64,000 bases of DNA from Clostridiaceae bacterium (GTDB taxonomy: Bacteria; Bacillota; Clostridia; Lachnospirales; Lachnospiraceae): positions 186,001-250,000 of the forward strand of contig CABIYE010000002.1 in the NCBI GenBank assembly GCA_902362865.1, in the 5' to 3' direction. A model generated the notes under the pieces. The model was not told where the DNA came from and did no database searches. It worked only from the letters and a program-made list of their open reading frames with translations. Shown here piece by piece: positions 54,927 to 62,696 of this stretch (position 1 is its first letter; each line of letters begins with the position of its first letter). Both the position numbers and the translations under genes were made by a program.

Positions 54927-55115
54927 ATGATTGGAGAAAAATATAAAAATTATACTATAAATGTTTATTGGCGTGACAGCGACTTTGGATTTAGGTTCAG
55001 AATTTACAATGCTGAAAATTCCCTTGTTTATGAAAGTTCGGAAGCGTATTTTTATGATTATAATGCGACCAAAGCCGCAAAAGAAGCCATTGATGATCTG
55101 GAGGTGTCCGAATGA
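54927..55115 (+). CDS. Small hypothetical prophage protein
   Basis: 62 residues: MIGEKYKNYTINVYWRDSDF then beta-rich sequence and a C-terminal helix (ATKAAKEAIDDLEVSE). AGAAAGGGTTTGTTAAA precedes the ATG. It overlaps the next gene by 4 bp (ATGA), so the two form a coupled pair. Function unknown. Confidence 0.65.
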   Translation: MIGEKYKNYTINVYWRDSDFGFRFRIYNAENSLVYESSEAYFYDYNATKAAKEAIDDLEVSE

Positions 55116-55321
55116 ATAAAGAATTGCTTGAGCCGATCATGCGTGCCCATGGCGACCGCAATAAGGACTTGGCCGCTGCCATCGGTATGTCTGTACCGAA
55201 TTTCTCTACCATATGGAATGGTCGGGGCGAGTTCGGTCTGAAGTATATCCGTCTGATTGCTCGGCGGTACTCTCTTACTCCGGAGCAGGTCTATAAAATC
55301 TTTATCTTTCCGCAGGGGTAA
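55112..55321 (+). CDS. XRE-like helix-turn-helix protein
   Basis: 69 residues. A Cro/CI-type HTH is readable: RNKDLAAAIGMSVPNFSTIW then NGRGEFGLKYIRLIARRYSL. It is probably a small DNA-binding regulator of the prophage. A terminator hairpin overlaps its stop. Confidence 0.8.
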   Translation: MNKELLEPIMRAHGDRNKDLAAAIGMSVPNFSTIWNGRGEFGLKYIRLIARRYSLTPEQVYKIFIFPQG

Positions 55322-55340
55322 CCATTGCCCCTGCTTTCTT
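55312..55340 (+). terminator. Terminator after the HTH gene
   Basis: GCAGGGG and CCCCTGC form a 7-bp stem with a loop of 9 bases, followed by TTTCTTT. Confidence 0.75.
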
Positions 55341-55377
55341 TGTGGCTTTCGGATTTGCCCCAATTTGCCGACAAAAA

Positions 55378-55412
55378 ATGCCCGGTGGGTATTTCTCCCA
55401 CCGGGTTGCTTT
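55378..55412. terminator. GC-rich hairpin between convergent prophage genes
   Basis: CCCGGTGGG (55381-55389) and CCCACCGGG (55397-55405) pair perfectly with a 7-base loop. On the minus strand it is followed by CATTTTTTG, fitting termination after the endolysin gene, about 150 bp past its stop. 55406-55553 shows no gene. Confidence 0.75.
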
Positions 55413-55553
55413 CTGCCTGTCTGTGGCTCTCCTGTGCTGTCACGGGCGGTGTTCTGTTGGTGCTTTGCTCCCGACTTTTCTGTCAGTTACATACCCCCTT
55501 TAGAACCCCCTCTGGGGCACATCATACCTCCGTTCTTGGAATCAGTCAATCGC

Positions 55554-56984
55554 CTATTTCAGAAGTTCGTTGACCTTTTTCTGCACCGCTGTATAGTCGT
55601 ATCCGGCAGCTGTCAGTTTCTTCTTTCTGTCAGCACCGTTGCCCCACTTTCCTGCAATGACTTCCTTGGCGATTTCAGTCACGGATTTCCCCGCTGATCC
55701 ACTAAGCTGCTTGTTGACCTCTTTCTGCACTGCATCGTAGTCATAGCCTGCTGCCTGCAGTTTGGATTTCCGGGTATCTCCGTTGCCCCACTTTCCTGCG
55801 ATCACTTCTTTTGCCACCTCTGCCACGCTCTTGGTCGGCGTTGCTGTGTTTCCGCTTACCAGTCGGTTGACTTCTGCCTGCACTGCTGCATAATCGTATC
55901 CGGCGTTCTGCAGGGCGGTCTTTCTGTCATCGCCATTTCCCCACTTGCCTGCGAGGACTTCCTTTGCCAGTTCGCTCACGGTCTTGCTTCCGGCAGGATT
56001 CTTCTGTGTTCCGTCTGCGTCATATTTAGGGGTAATGTATCCACGGATGTATCTTCCGTTGACCTTCAGACTCCGGCGTTTTACCGAATTTGAGTAGTTG
56101 CCCTCTATCACAATAATGGTATTACCATTTACAGATTCTACCGTTCCGATGTGATCCGGGTATCCTGTGTTGTCGCCCTTGCCGCTGTCATCCCAGTCAT
56201 AAATGACAAAATCTGCCGGGGATGGAACGTAGGCATCGTTCTCCTGCCAGATCCCCATGCTCACAGCCAGTTCTATCATCTTGTTGCAGGAGCATTCCAC
56301 GGGGATGATGTCGGTGTATCCCAGTTTAATTGCCAGTGCCGATACCGTTCCGGCACACCATGCATCCGTGTATTTCAGCGCATACCCTCTCGGATGCGGC
56401 AGGTATGTATTGTAAATGTCGATGATTGTCTTATGGCTTCCGTCCGCTTCATTCTTCCCGATCCATGACTGAGCCAATGCTACTACTGCGCTTCTTGTTT
56501 TCATGGCTACTGCCTCCTTGTCATATTCTGTTAATCCGTACTGGGTAACCAGTCGGTATGTATTTTCCACATAGGTGCTTGATGTTGCGTACCCATCGTC
56601 CTTGATGGTCTGCAGGTACTGCTTCGGGTCCGTGATTCCTCTGAGGTTCTGGTATCTTGCCAGTTGGATGAATTCAAAGTAGCCACGCACCCCTTCCTCC
56701 ATGCTGTCATATGCCCGGAAGTTGTCCTTGATGGTCGTCAGCGTTCCCGGCTGATATTCTTCCTTGGTGGTCATATTCACGCTCCTGCCGGTCCACTTGC
56801 TTCCGCACTTGAGTCCGAAGTAATTGTGGTATTCTGCCGCCAGTCTGCTTTCGCCCCACCCGCTTTCAAGAATTGCCTGCGCTATGATGGGACTGTGGAC
56901 TTTGATTCCGTATGCTCCTGCGTACTTCTGTACGAATCCTGCAATGTCCTGTATAAATTTCTTCTGTTTCTCCGTGAGTGCCAT
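55554..56984 (-). CDS. Prophage endolysin: glucosaminidase + CHAP + three CW_7 repeats
   Basis: 476 residues. Residues 1-150 are a glucosaminidase domain (SPIIAQAILESGWGESRLAAEYHNYFGLKC). Residues of about 165-320 are a CHAP amidase/peptidase (catalytic Cys in YTDAWCAGTVSALAIKLG, His in GYPDHIGTVESV). Three C-terminal repeats with AKEV(L/I)AGKWGNGDxRK and AGYDY are CW_7 wall-binding units (about 335-476). Two catalytic activities plus wall binding fit host lysis. It follows the holin gene after 60 bp. Confidence 0.93.
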   Translation of the reverse strand: MALTEKQKKFIQDIAGFVQKYAGAYGIKVHSPIIAQAILESGWGESRLAAEYHNYFGLKCGSKWTGRSVNMTTKEEYQPGTLTTIKDNFRAYDSMEEGVRGYFEFIQLARYQNLRGITDPKQYLQTIKDDGYATSSTYVENTYRLVTQYGLTEYDKEAVAMKTRSAVVALAQSWIGKNEADGSHKTIIDIYNTYLPHPRGYALKYTDAWCAGTVSALAIKLGYTDIIPVECSCNKMIELAVSMGIWQENDAYVPSPADFVIYDWDDSGKGDNTGYPDHIGTVESVNGNTIIVIEGNYSNSVKRRSLKVNGRYIRGYITPKYDADGTQKNPAGSKTVSELAKEVLAGKWGNGDDRKTALQNAGYDYAAVQAEVNRLVSGNTATPTKSVAEVAKEVIAGKWGNGDTRKSKLQAAGYDYDAVQKEVNKQLSGSAGKSVTEIAKEVIAGKWGNGADRKKKLTAAGYDYTAVQKKVNELLK

Positions 56985-57044
56985 ACTGCTGCCTCCTTCT
57001 GAAATAAAACAGGGCGGCTCTGCGGCCGCCCCGGTCTTTAATTG

Positions 57045-57302
57045 TTATTTAGGCTCTGTATAGGTCAGTGCCCGGTCGCTGTCCGTGATTCCCTTTGTGG
57101 TCGGGTCTGTCACAACTCCGAGGATTGCAAGCACTGCGAACGCTGCGTTGACCACCTCAAGGAGTTTATTTCCCAGATCTCCGAGGTCGATGGTAAATCC
57201 GAACACCGCAGCCACCACCTGCACGAGCAGGAGTGCTGCCGGGATGATTGCCACCCAGAATGCCTTGTTTTTCAGTCTTACGGTCCAGTTAATTGTTTTC
57301 AT
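57045..57302 (-). CDS. Phage holin, phi-LC3 type
   Basis: 85 residues. MKTINWTVRLKNKAFWVAII then PAALLLVQVVAAVFGF give the first helix; LLEVVNAAFAVLAILGVVTDPTTKGITDS gives the second and the conserved family motif DPTTKGxxDS. It makes membrane holes for the endolysin. It overlaps the upstream gene by 14 bp. Confidence 0.92.
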   Translation of the reverse strand: MKTINWTVRLKNKAFWVAIIPAALLLVQVVAAVFGFTIDLGDLGNKLLEVVNAAFAVLAILGVVTDPTTKGITDSDRALTYTEPK

Positions 57303-57609
57303 GGTTTTTGCCCTCTTTCTTGTTTAAATGTAATTCATGGATTTCTTCGTACATCTTAGTGATCATTCCGTTACCGCCCAGTGCGTGGTATGCTGCGTAC
57401 ATCTCCATAAAGTTTTCGTAAGCGTAGGACGGGATGCTTCCTGCTTTCATGTACTTGTCGTGGTACTCGATCAACTGCACCCGCAGCAGGAGCATTGTGC
57501 CCTTGCTGTTGGCATCCCGGTCTTTCTTCTGTCTTTTTAACAGCCATACAATGTAACCCAGTAAAATCGGCAGGGCAATGGTGTATGTCTGCATCAAGAA
57601 TTGCTCCAT
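57289..57609 (-). CDS. Small membrane protein before the holin
   Basis: 106 residues. One N-terminal membrane helix (MQTYTIALPILLGYIVWLL), then charged cytosolic sequence ending in a helix (MITKMYEEIHELHLNKKEGK). The arrangement resembles small holin-associated or second-holin genes of Clostridia prophages. AAGGAAC lies upstream of the ATG at 57609; the open frame beyond it overlaps the next gene. Confidence 0.7.
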   Translation of the reverse strand: MEQFLMQTYTIALPILLGYIVWLLKRQKKDRDANSKGTMLLLRVQLIEYHDKYMKAGSIPSYAYENFMEMYAAYHALGGNGMITKMYEEIHELHLNKKEGKNHENN

Positions 57610-57833
57610 TGGTCTTTGTTCCTTTCTAATCCGATGCACCCTTTGCATGGCTTCTGGGTCATTGGAATGTGGTAATTTACGCAGTGGGAGCAGGTGCCGC
57701 TTTCCGCACACTGGAGGTCACATTCCTTCATGTGCTTATGGCAGTACCTGCTCCCATGTGAATGACTGCATTTGAAGTTATTCTGCCGGGGTTTCTCCCT
57801 GCTCCGGCTCTTCCGTGTTTTCTTCTGTTTCAT
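57594..57833 (-). CDS. Possible Cys-rich small protein
   Basis: 79 residues at most. The C-terminal part (MKECDLQCAESGTCSHCVNY) has CxxxxxxC and CxxC pairs that could bind a metal. The N-terminal 17 residues overlap the upstream gene and are a shadow, so a start near 57732 is possible. Its end overlaps the next gene's start by 16 bp. No family recognised. Confidence 0.45.
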   Translation of the reverse strand: MKQKKTRKSRSREKPRQNNFKCSHSHGSRYCHKHMKECDLQCAESGTCSHCVNYHIPMTQKPCKGCIGLERNKDQWSNS

Positions 57834-58065
57834 CCGGGATTACCTCCTCTGCTGAGTTATCCCCGGACGCAGGAGGGAGTTCCCCAGTGTACGGTTCTCC
57901 GATGTACCCCTCGTATTCCTCTGGCGTGATGACCGCAGCGTATACGTCCTGTCCCGCCAGTTCCTTGACCTGTTCCTGCTTGTCCGCACCGAGTACCTGC
58001 GTATAGGTCTTGCTGCCCGCCTTGATCTGCTTCCAGTAGATTTTTGCGATTGCTGTGATTTTCAT
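57778..58065 (-). CDS. Small prophage protein, CD1375-like N-terminus with acidic tail
   Basis: 95 residues. AIAKIYWKQIKAGSKTYTQV and KQEQVKELAG resemble small tail-module proteins of the CD1375/XkdX kind, which follow tail fibre genes. The C-terminal 40 residues are Glu/Pro-rich. AAGGAGGACAACCACC-type ribosome site precedes the ATG. Function unknown. Confidence 0.65.
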   Translation of the reverse strand: MKITAIAKIYWKQIKAGSKTYTQVLGADKQEQVKELAGQDVYAAVITPEEYEGYIGEPYTGELPPASGDNSAEEVIPDETEENTEEPEQGETPAE

Positions 58066-58089
58066 GGTGGTTGTCCTCCTTAAATTTAT

Positions 58090-58275
58090 TTATGCCATGG
58101 CTTCGTAAAGTTCCATGATGGCATCTGAATTGGTTACCGTTTCCTCGTAGTTTTCAATGATCGCCGCTTCGAGGATTTCCTGCGATTCCCGGAGTTCTGC
58201 GTTCTCCTTCCGCAGTGCCTTGTTTTCCTCCTGCAGTCTTATGTAGGCTGCATGGAGCATTTTCTCATTTCTCAT
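58090..58275 (-). CDS. Small coiled-coil prophage protein
   Basis: 61 residues, MRNEKMLHAAYIRLQEENKA then LRKENAELRESQEILEAAII; heptad leucines and glutamates predict one coiled coil. AGGAGG lies 8 bases before the ATG at 58275. It lies 12 bp after the reverse transcriptase stop, so it may be translated from the DGR transcript. Function unknown. Confidence 0.65.
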   Translation of the reverse strand: MRNEKMLHAAYIRLQEENKALRKENAELRESQEILEAAIIENYEETVTNSDAIMELYEAMA

Positions 58276-58287
58276 TGATTGCACCTC

Positions 58288-59364
58288 CTATGGTTCTAAT
58301 GGTTGCCTGAGCCAGTCCTCTATGAATAACTCATTAAAGTACTGATCCATCTTCTTTACCAGTTGTTTTGAATTTCCCCGGAGTGCGTGCGCCCTCCATG
58401 ACTGGTATTGCATTTGGACGTCCTCAAATGTAACCCTGCCCTCCTCTAGCAGTGTTTTCATCTTACGGAGTTTCCTCCGCTGCCTTGTTACCGACTTCCT
58501 GCTGATTTTCATGTAGACCTTGCCTGTTTCGGTCATTCTGAAATGGAATCCTAAGAATTTGATACCGTTGCGAATCGGGTATAACTGAGTTTTCTTTGGG
58601 TTCAGTTCCAACCCGATTTCTGTCAGTTTTTCCTCGATGCGCTCCCGGCAGTATTTCAAATATTCTTTGTCGTGATGTATGAGGTAGAAGTCGTCCATGT
58701 ATCTGCCATAATACTTGATGTGCAGTTCCTCTTTGATGAAATGGTCTAATTCGTTCAGCGTTGCCAGTGCTAGTATCTGTGATACTTGGCTGCCGAGTCC
58801 GAGACCCACATCTCCGAAGATTGCGATTGCTTCCTCGGTGTATTTGACGATCCGCTCATCCTTGAAACGCTTCCGTACCTGCCGCATGGCCGCTTCGTGG
58901 TTGATGCTGTCGAAGTAGTGCCGGATATCAAACTGATAGACGTATCCGTCCAGTCCGTATTCCCGGTAGTACTTCTGCAGGTGCGCTTTCAATCTCCGCA
59001 TAGCGAAGTCCACGCCCCTGCCGGGCAGGCTCGCACCGTTGTCATAGATGAATGTCGCCATCAGACCGGGGACGAGTGCGTTGTCGCATAGCGACCTTTG
59101 GAACACCTTGTTTCTGAAACGCAGGGACTGTATCTCCCTTTCCTTTGGCTCATATATCTTGAACCGTATCGGAGGCTCTGTGTGGTATCTGCCGCTTTCG
59201 AGCTGCTCCTGCAGGATGAGCGTTTCTTCCAAGATGTTTTCTATGTACCTTGCGGTACTGTCTTTCCATCCGACACCGAGCCGACATTTCATGCCGCTCT
59301 TGTATAGGCTCTCGTATGCGATTACCTTGTCGAAATCGTCAAAGTCCTGTGTTTCTATATTCAT
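58288..59364 (-). CDS. DGR reverse transcriptase
   Basis: 358 residues. The RT palm has Asp146 in YQFDIRHYFDSI and YMDD at 222-225 (YGRYMDDFYLIHH). GSQVSQ at 191-196 matches the DGR-specific GxxxSQ motif of RT domain 4. The C-terminal thumb (NPKKTQLYPIRNGIKFLGFHF) is short, and there is no maturase or endonuclease domain, unlike group II intron proteins. With Avd it copies the template RNA with adenine-specific errors. It lies 150 bp downstream of the template repeat on the same strand. The ribosome site at 59364 is weak. Confidence 0.95.
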   Translation of the reverse strand: MNIETQDFDDFDKVIAYESLYKSGMKCRLGVGWKDSTARYIENILEETLILQEQLESGRYHTEPPIRFKIYEPKEREIQSLRFRNKVFQRSLCDNALVPGLMATFIYDNGASLPGRGVDFAMRRLKAHLQKYYREYGLDGYVYQFDIRHYFDSINHEAAMRQVRKRFKDERIVKYTEEAIAIFGDVGLGLGSQVSQILALATLNELDHFIKEELHIKYYGRYMDDFYLIHHDKEYLKYCRERIEEKLTEIGLELNPKKTQLYPIRNGIKFLGFHFRMTETGKVYMKISRKSVTRQRRKLRKMKTLLEEGRVTFEDVQMQYQSWRAHALRGNSKQLVKKMDQYFNELFIEDWLRQPLEP

Positions 59365-59514
59365 TTTTCAGTGTTGGCGGCTGATAGCAGTACCAAACCA
59401 TAAAGGCTTGACTGCGTCCGCTTCCTTGTTTTCCTTTCGGAAGGACTATGCTCTCCTTTAGTGATTTTGGACTGGGTTCGGCTTTCGCTTACTACTCTCC
59501 CTCATTCACCAAAT

Positions 59515-59615
59515 CGGGGCGGACTCCATTGTTGCCATTGTACGCATTGTTGTTGTTGAGCGTACCGCCTGTGTTGACATTGCGGACATTGTAGGAGTTG
59601 GCGGAGTTCGGTGTT
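59515..59615 (-). repeat. DGR template repeat (TR)
   Basis: On the minus strand this 101-bp segment matches the variable repeat at 60139-60239 without gaps. It has 16 differences, each at a TR adenine (of 33 adenines in the span). In the reading frame of the target it contains ten AAY codons at the changed sites. It is non-coding itself and lies between the Avd and RT genes. A small hairpin (CCCTGC-CATA-GCAGGG, 59640-59655) lies upstream of it. 59365-59514, between TR and RT, holds no gene. Confidence 0.97.
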
Positions 59616-59644
59616 ACAGAGCATGACCTGTATTTTTATCCCTG

Positions 59645-60058
59645 CTATGGCAGGGAGGAATACCTCTTGATGTCGCCCTCTACCCATCGCTTCATAGCGA
59701 ATTTGGTATTGCTCGCAAGCTTTGTCCAGTAGGCTATCTTGTCCGTGTCGATTGAGAACATCTCGTGTGCTACCTCAATCAATCCCATAAGGTCAGCAAG
59801 TGCGGCTCCGGCTTCTGCCTGCCATTTCCTCCTCATTTGGTATTCTGCAGCAGTACTGGGATATATGGAATTTGCCCTCCGTACTTTCCCGTAGACCTCC
59901 AGTGCATTGTTTATGATCCTGTCAGTCACGGTGTGTTGGTAACGGGCCGGGAAGTTATCCCGGTTCTTCGTTACCCTCAGCGTGTGGATCAGCAGTTCCT
60001 TGGCTTTCGTTCCTGTTTCAAATACCCCAGTGCTGCGTTTTCCTCTTGGCACTGCCAT
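59645..60058 (-). CDS. avd: DGR accessory protein, Avd-like four-helix bundle
   Basis: 137 residues, basic and helical: FETGTKAKELLIHTLRVTKN, FPARYQHTVTDRIINNALEV, EYQMRRKWQAEAGAALADLM, IAYWTKLASNTKFAMKRWVE. Size, charge and position between the target gene and TR fit Avd/bAvd proteins. These form pentamers that bind the RT and template RNA. AGGAGGAAACC precedes the ATG. Confidence 0.9.
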   Translation of the reverse strand: MAVPRGKRSTGVFETGTKAKELLIHTLRVTKNRDNFPARYQHTVTDRIINNALEVYGKVRRANSIYPSTAAEYQMRRKWQAEAGAALADLMGLIEVAHEMFSIDTDKIAYWTKLASNTKFAMKRWVEGDIKRYSSLP

Positions 60059-60087
60059 GGTTTCCTCCTGTTTCAGTTACGGATTAT

Positions 60088-60101
60088 GCCCCTTACGGGG
60101 C
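60088..60101 (-). other. Second short hairpin downstream of the DGR target gene
   Basis: GCCCC-TTAC-GGGGC, a 5-bp stem between the homing hairpin and the Avd ribosome site. It may attenuate transcription or add to homing-site structure; the sequence alone does not decide. Confidence 0.45.
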
Positions 60102-60106
60102 GATGA

Positions 60107-60125
60107 GGACTGCCGAGGGCAGTCC
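60107..60125 (-). other. Hairpin/cruciform at the end of the DGR target gene (probable homing site)
   Basis: GGACTGCC-GAG-GGCAGTCC, 8-bp perfect stem with a 3-base loop, starts at the target stop codon and lies 13 bp past the end of VR. Known DGRs (Bordetella phage BPP-1) need a hairpin of this size and position for efficient retrohoming. No T-run follows in transcription direction, so it is not a simple terminator. Confidence 0.8.
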
Positions 60126-61087
60126 TAAATCACGATAGCGGGGCGGACTCCAAGGCGGCCAGAGTACGCAGGGATGTGGCTGAGCGTACCGCCTGTGGAG
60201 ACAAGGCGGACATAGTAGGAGTTGGCGGAGTTCGGTGTTCTCAGCCACCACCACCACCCGTTCCAACCGTTATTATTTTTAATATGATCGGTCGTGTATC
60301 CGATGGCGTTGGCTTTCGCTTTCAGATAATCTGACGGATAGGCTTTTCTGGTGGCGTTGTTTGTAAAATACGGATACAGCGTACCCTCTGCCACGTTATT
60401 CTCATTCCCCAGACCTACCTCTGTTTCCGAGAGCAGGAATACCTTACACTCCACATCCTCATAACCGCCTCCGTCAGTTACGGTGTTGAGTGCAGTCCTT
60501 TTGGTCACGGTTTTCAGCATATATAAAAAGTCAATATCAAATCCGTCAAGGTAGCCCGGCTCGTCCGTATAATGGGTGTCGCATCCGCTCCAGATATTGG
60601 CTGTGTCCGGGGCGGCATCTGCGTCATGCTGTGCGCTGTACCAGTGTCCTGCAGTGTTTCCACTGTTTAAATACTGCATGAGGTTGGACTGGCTCCATCG
60701 GTTGTTTCCGTAAGTCTTGCGGTTGGCATCTTCGTTGGTTGTTTCCCTTGCATCAAAGCACTTCTGGCACACGCACTCTTTTGCGAGGAGCGTGATTGTA
60801 CCTGCTCCATCCATGTCCTTGCCAATGACGATATGTGGGATGTCGCCATATTCTGCATGAGGTACTACGATTTCATCCCCGACATTGAAATACTGGGAAA
60901 GCGTCTTGTTGTTCTTCCTTGCAAATTTTGCAAGGAAGTATGCTGCTACCGGGTGTTTCAGTGCTTCTGAAACAGTCAGCAGTTCATTCATGATCGTACT
61001 GTCCTTGTACGCCACGCTCTGCTCTCCGTGTGCCGCAAGGTCAGCAATCCACTGTCTTTGTCTGTCTGCTAAAAATGTTTTTGCCAT
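60125..61087 (-). CDS. DGR target: variable tail protein with C-type-lectin-like C-terminus
   Basis: 320 residues. An N-terminal domain of about 120 residues (MAKTFLADRQRQWIADLAAH..) precedes a DUF6273/C-lectin-like domain, with WWWWLRTPNSANSYYVR and a final LGVRPAIVI typical of DGR targets. VR covers residues of about 284-316. Residues changed relative to TR are 292, 295, 297, 303, 304, 305, 306, 309, 311 and 312 (now Y L S S H I P S R L, all Asn in TR). It begins within the stop of the tail fibre gene (TAATG). It probably forms the receptor-binding tip of the phage tail. Confidence 0.93.
   Translation of the reverse strand: MAKTFLADRQRQWIADLAAHGEQSVAYKDSTIMNELLTVSEALKHPVAAYFLAKFARKNNKTLSQYFNVGDEIVVPHAEYGDIPHIVIGKDMDGAGTITLLAKECVCQKCFDARETTNEDANRKTYGNNRWSQSNLMQYLNSGNTAGHWYSAQHDADAAPDTANIWSGCDTHYTDEPGYLDGFDIDFLYMLKTVTKRTALNTVTDGGGYEDVECKVFLLSETEVGLGNENNVAEGTLYPYFTNNATRKAYPSDYLKAKANAIGYTTDHIKNNNGWNGWWWWLRTPNSANSYYVRLVSTGGTLSHIPAYSGRLGVRPAIVI
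60139..60239 (-). repeat. DGR variable repeat (VR)
   Basis: The 3' end of the target gene. Same length as TR with no gaps. The first 26 bases (coding strand) are identical to TR, the middle carries 16 substitutions, and the last part is a G+C-rich run (GGAGTCCGCCCCG) identical to TR, as expected of the initiation-of-mutagenic-homing site. Confidence 0.97.
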
Positions 61088-61692
61088 TATTCATTTACCT
61101 CCTCGATATAAGCTGCTCCGTTGTCTACTCCGAATGCGTATTTCTGCCCCGTGGACTGGTCGTACAGATATACTTTGTCATCCGGGTGTTTCTCTGCGAA
61201 CGCTTCAAAGTCCTCCTGTGTCACATATGCCCCTCCACCTGCTGTGAGGTAGACGGTGCTTGCATTGTCCACCTCGGTATAAAATTCCATCGTGATGGTA
61301 GATGGAATCAGATCGTTGTACGCAGGTAAGTAATCCCACTGATCCGCTACCGCTGTTGCGATAGCATAGAGGATTTCTCCCTCATCCGGGTCCCTTGCAA
61401 AAATGCCGACCTCTTTCACATAGTATCCTGCCTTAAGGTTTCCACTCGTCTGCTGATTGCTCACGATGAATTTCAGATAGACTGTGGATTCATTCACTAC
61501 GTTGATGGTGCTGATCGGAAACGTCTGCTTCTGTGCCTTCAGTGCAGTCCTGCCGACCAGTGATTCCCCGGTCGCATACGAACCGTTACCTGTGGCGGCT
61601 TTCGTGAATTCGATGGTGGTCTTTCCTGCCTGCGCTTTTGCAAGCAGATTGATTCCTTTGGCTGTAAGGACAGCCGAGTTGAAATTTGCCAT
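61087..61692 (-). CDS. Phage tail fibre protein, N-terminal (baseplate-binding) type
   Basis: 201 residues. FNSAVLTAKGINLLAKAQAG and SAGYYVKEVGIFARDP-type motifs (here NLKAGYYVKEVGIFARDPDE) match phage tail-collar/fibre N-terminal domains. The protein is short and has no receptor-binding tip of its own. Its stop overlaps the variable protein start, so the two are co-translated and the variable protein may supply the tip. Confidence 0.88.
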   Translation of the reverse strand: MANFNSAVLTAKGINLLAKAQAGKTTIEFTKAATGNGSYATGESLVGRTALKAQKQTFPISTINVVNESTVYLKFIVSNQQTSGNLKAGYYVKEVGIFARDPDEGEILYAIATAVADQWDYLPAYNDLIPSTITMEFYTEVDNASTVYLTAGGGAYVTQEDFEAFAEKHPDDKVYLYDQSTGQKYAFGVDNGAAYIEEVNE

Positions 61693-61709
61693 GTTAGCCT
61701 TGCCTCCTT

Positions 61710-62696
61710 TTAAATGATTGTTTTAGAATTTGATGCCACCCCGATGGCTGCGTTCTGCGTCTGCCCGGCAGACGTGCTTTCCGACAGTCCGTTTGTGATA
61801 GATGCTTTCGGACTCGAATGCCCGGCCGCTGCAACTGCGTGCGTGCCGGATATGGATGCCCTCACGCTCTTTCCGTCATTTATAATGACCGTCCTCTGCC
61901 TTGCGTTGTGCCCAGCTGCGCCATAGGTGCCGCCCTGCGCTTTCACTGCCCTCGGCTTGACATTATTCTCAATGGTTATGATTGTGTGACCTGCTACCCC
62001 TGCGGCCACGCTGCGGATGCCCTCTGTTCTGACATCTTCAAACTGCAGGTGGTTTGGTATCACTGTTCTCTGGGAAATCACGAAGCCTGCGGCTCCGTAA
62101 CGTGATTCCGATACCGCCTGCTCCATGTTGGTATGGTTTAATACAGGGTTCTTCGGTTCGCTCTTGCTTGCCGCCCCTACATACCAGAGTGCGTTCATCT
62201 CCCGGTGTATCAGTATCCTTCGGATGTGGGAGCGTGTATTTTTTACCCTCTGGATGATCGACAGGAAGTATTCCGTGATTTCCTCGGTCATCTGAGCGTT
62301 CGTTATGATGTCGAATGTTCCGGGCGTGTATGGCGGCTCATCATAATCGAACCACTCCACAATATTGCCCTCTCCGAATACGATCTCTATCAGTTCAGAT
62401 ACTGCACTCGGCGTTCCTGCTTTGGTGTGCCATAACAGCGTCCGCTTGATGATGCTGCGCTTGGTTTCTATGTCCATGCTTTCTTGGTAGTACGGTGTTC
62501 GCAGTTCCACCGCCAGTACATCCAGTATCTTCTCCGGCAGTTCTTCAATGACAGCCACGGTTCTTGTTCTATCTGCGAGTTGCACAATCTTTTTCACTTG
62601 TTGCTGCAGAGCGTAACTGATGCAATGTGTTTCGATGTCCTGTTTCATCGCAATGGGGAGGATATCGGTTAACTGTCCGTCTTTGAATTTAATCAT
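61710..62696 (-). CDS. Phage tail protein I (P2 gpI family) with Ala/Gly-rich repeat tail
   Basis: 328 residues. Residues 1-175 match P2 gpI: LPEKILDVLAVELRTPYYQE, KRSIIKRTLLWHTKAGTPSA, VEWFDYDEPPYTPGTFDI, RSHIRRILIH. The C-terminal 140 residues are unusual: Ala/Gly/Ser-rich with YGAAGFxISQRTVI and YGAAGHNARQRTVI repeats. gpI is a baseplate component. It overlaps gene J by 8 bp. Confidence 0.9.
   Translation of the reverse strand: MIKFKDGQLTDILPIAMKQDIETHCISYALQQQVKKIVQLADRTRTVAVIEELPEKILDVLAVELRTPYYQESMDIETKRSIIKRTLLWHTKAGTPSAVSELIEIVFGEGNIVEWFDYDEPPYTPGTFDIITNAQMTEEITEYFLSIIQRVKNTRSHIRRILIHREMNALWYVGAASKSEPKNPVLNHTNMEQAVSESRYGAAGFVISQRTVIPNHLQFEDVRTEGIRSVAAGVAGHTIITIENNVKPRAVKAQGGTYGAAGHNARQRTVIINDGKSVRASISGTHAVAAAGHSSPKASITNGLSESTSAGQTQNAAIGVASNSKTII

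Noticed and set aside
58288..59364. RT as part of a group II intron or retron
   Set aside because: There is no maturase or endonuclease domain and no intron RNA ends or msr/msd structure. The adjacent TR/VR pair with adenine-only differences identifies a DGR.
59502..59687. Small minus-strand ORF (MGRGRHQEVFLPAIAG..) across the template repeat
   Set aside because: It reads the TR in a different frame, has no ribosome site and overlaps the Avd gene end. The TR is a non-coding template.
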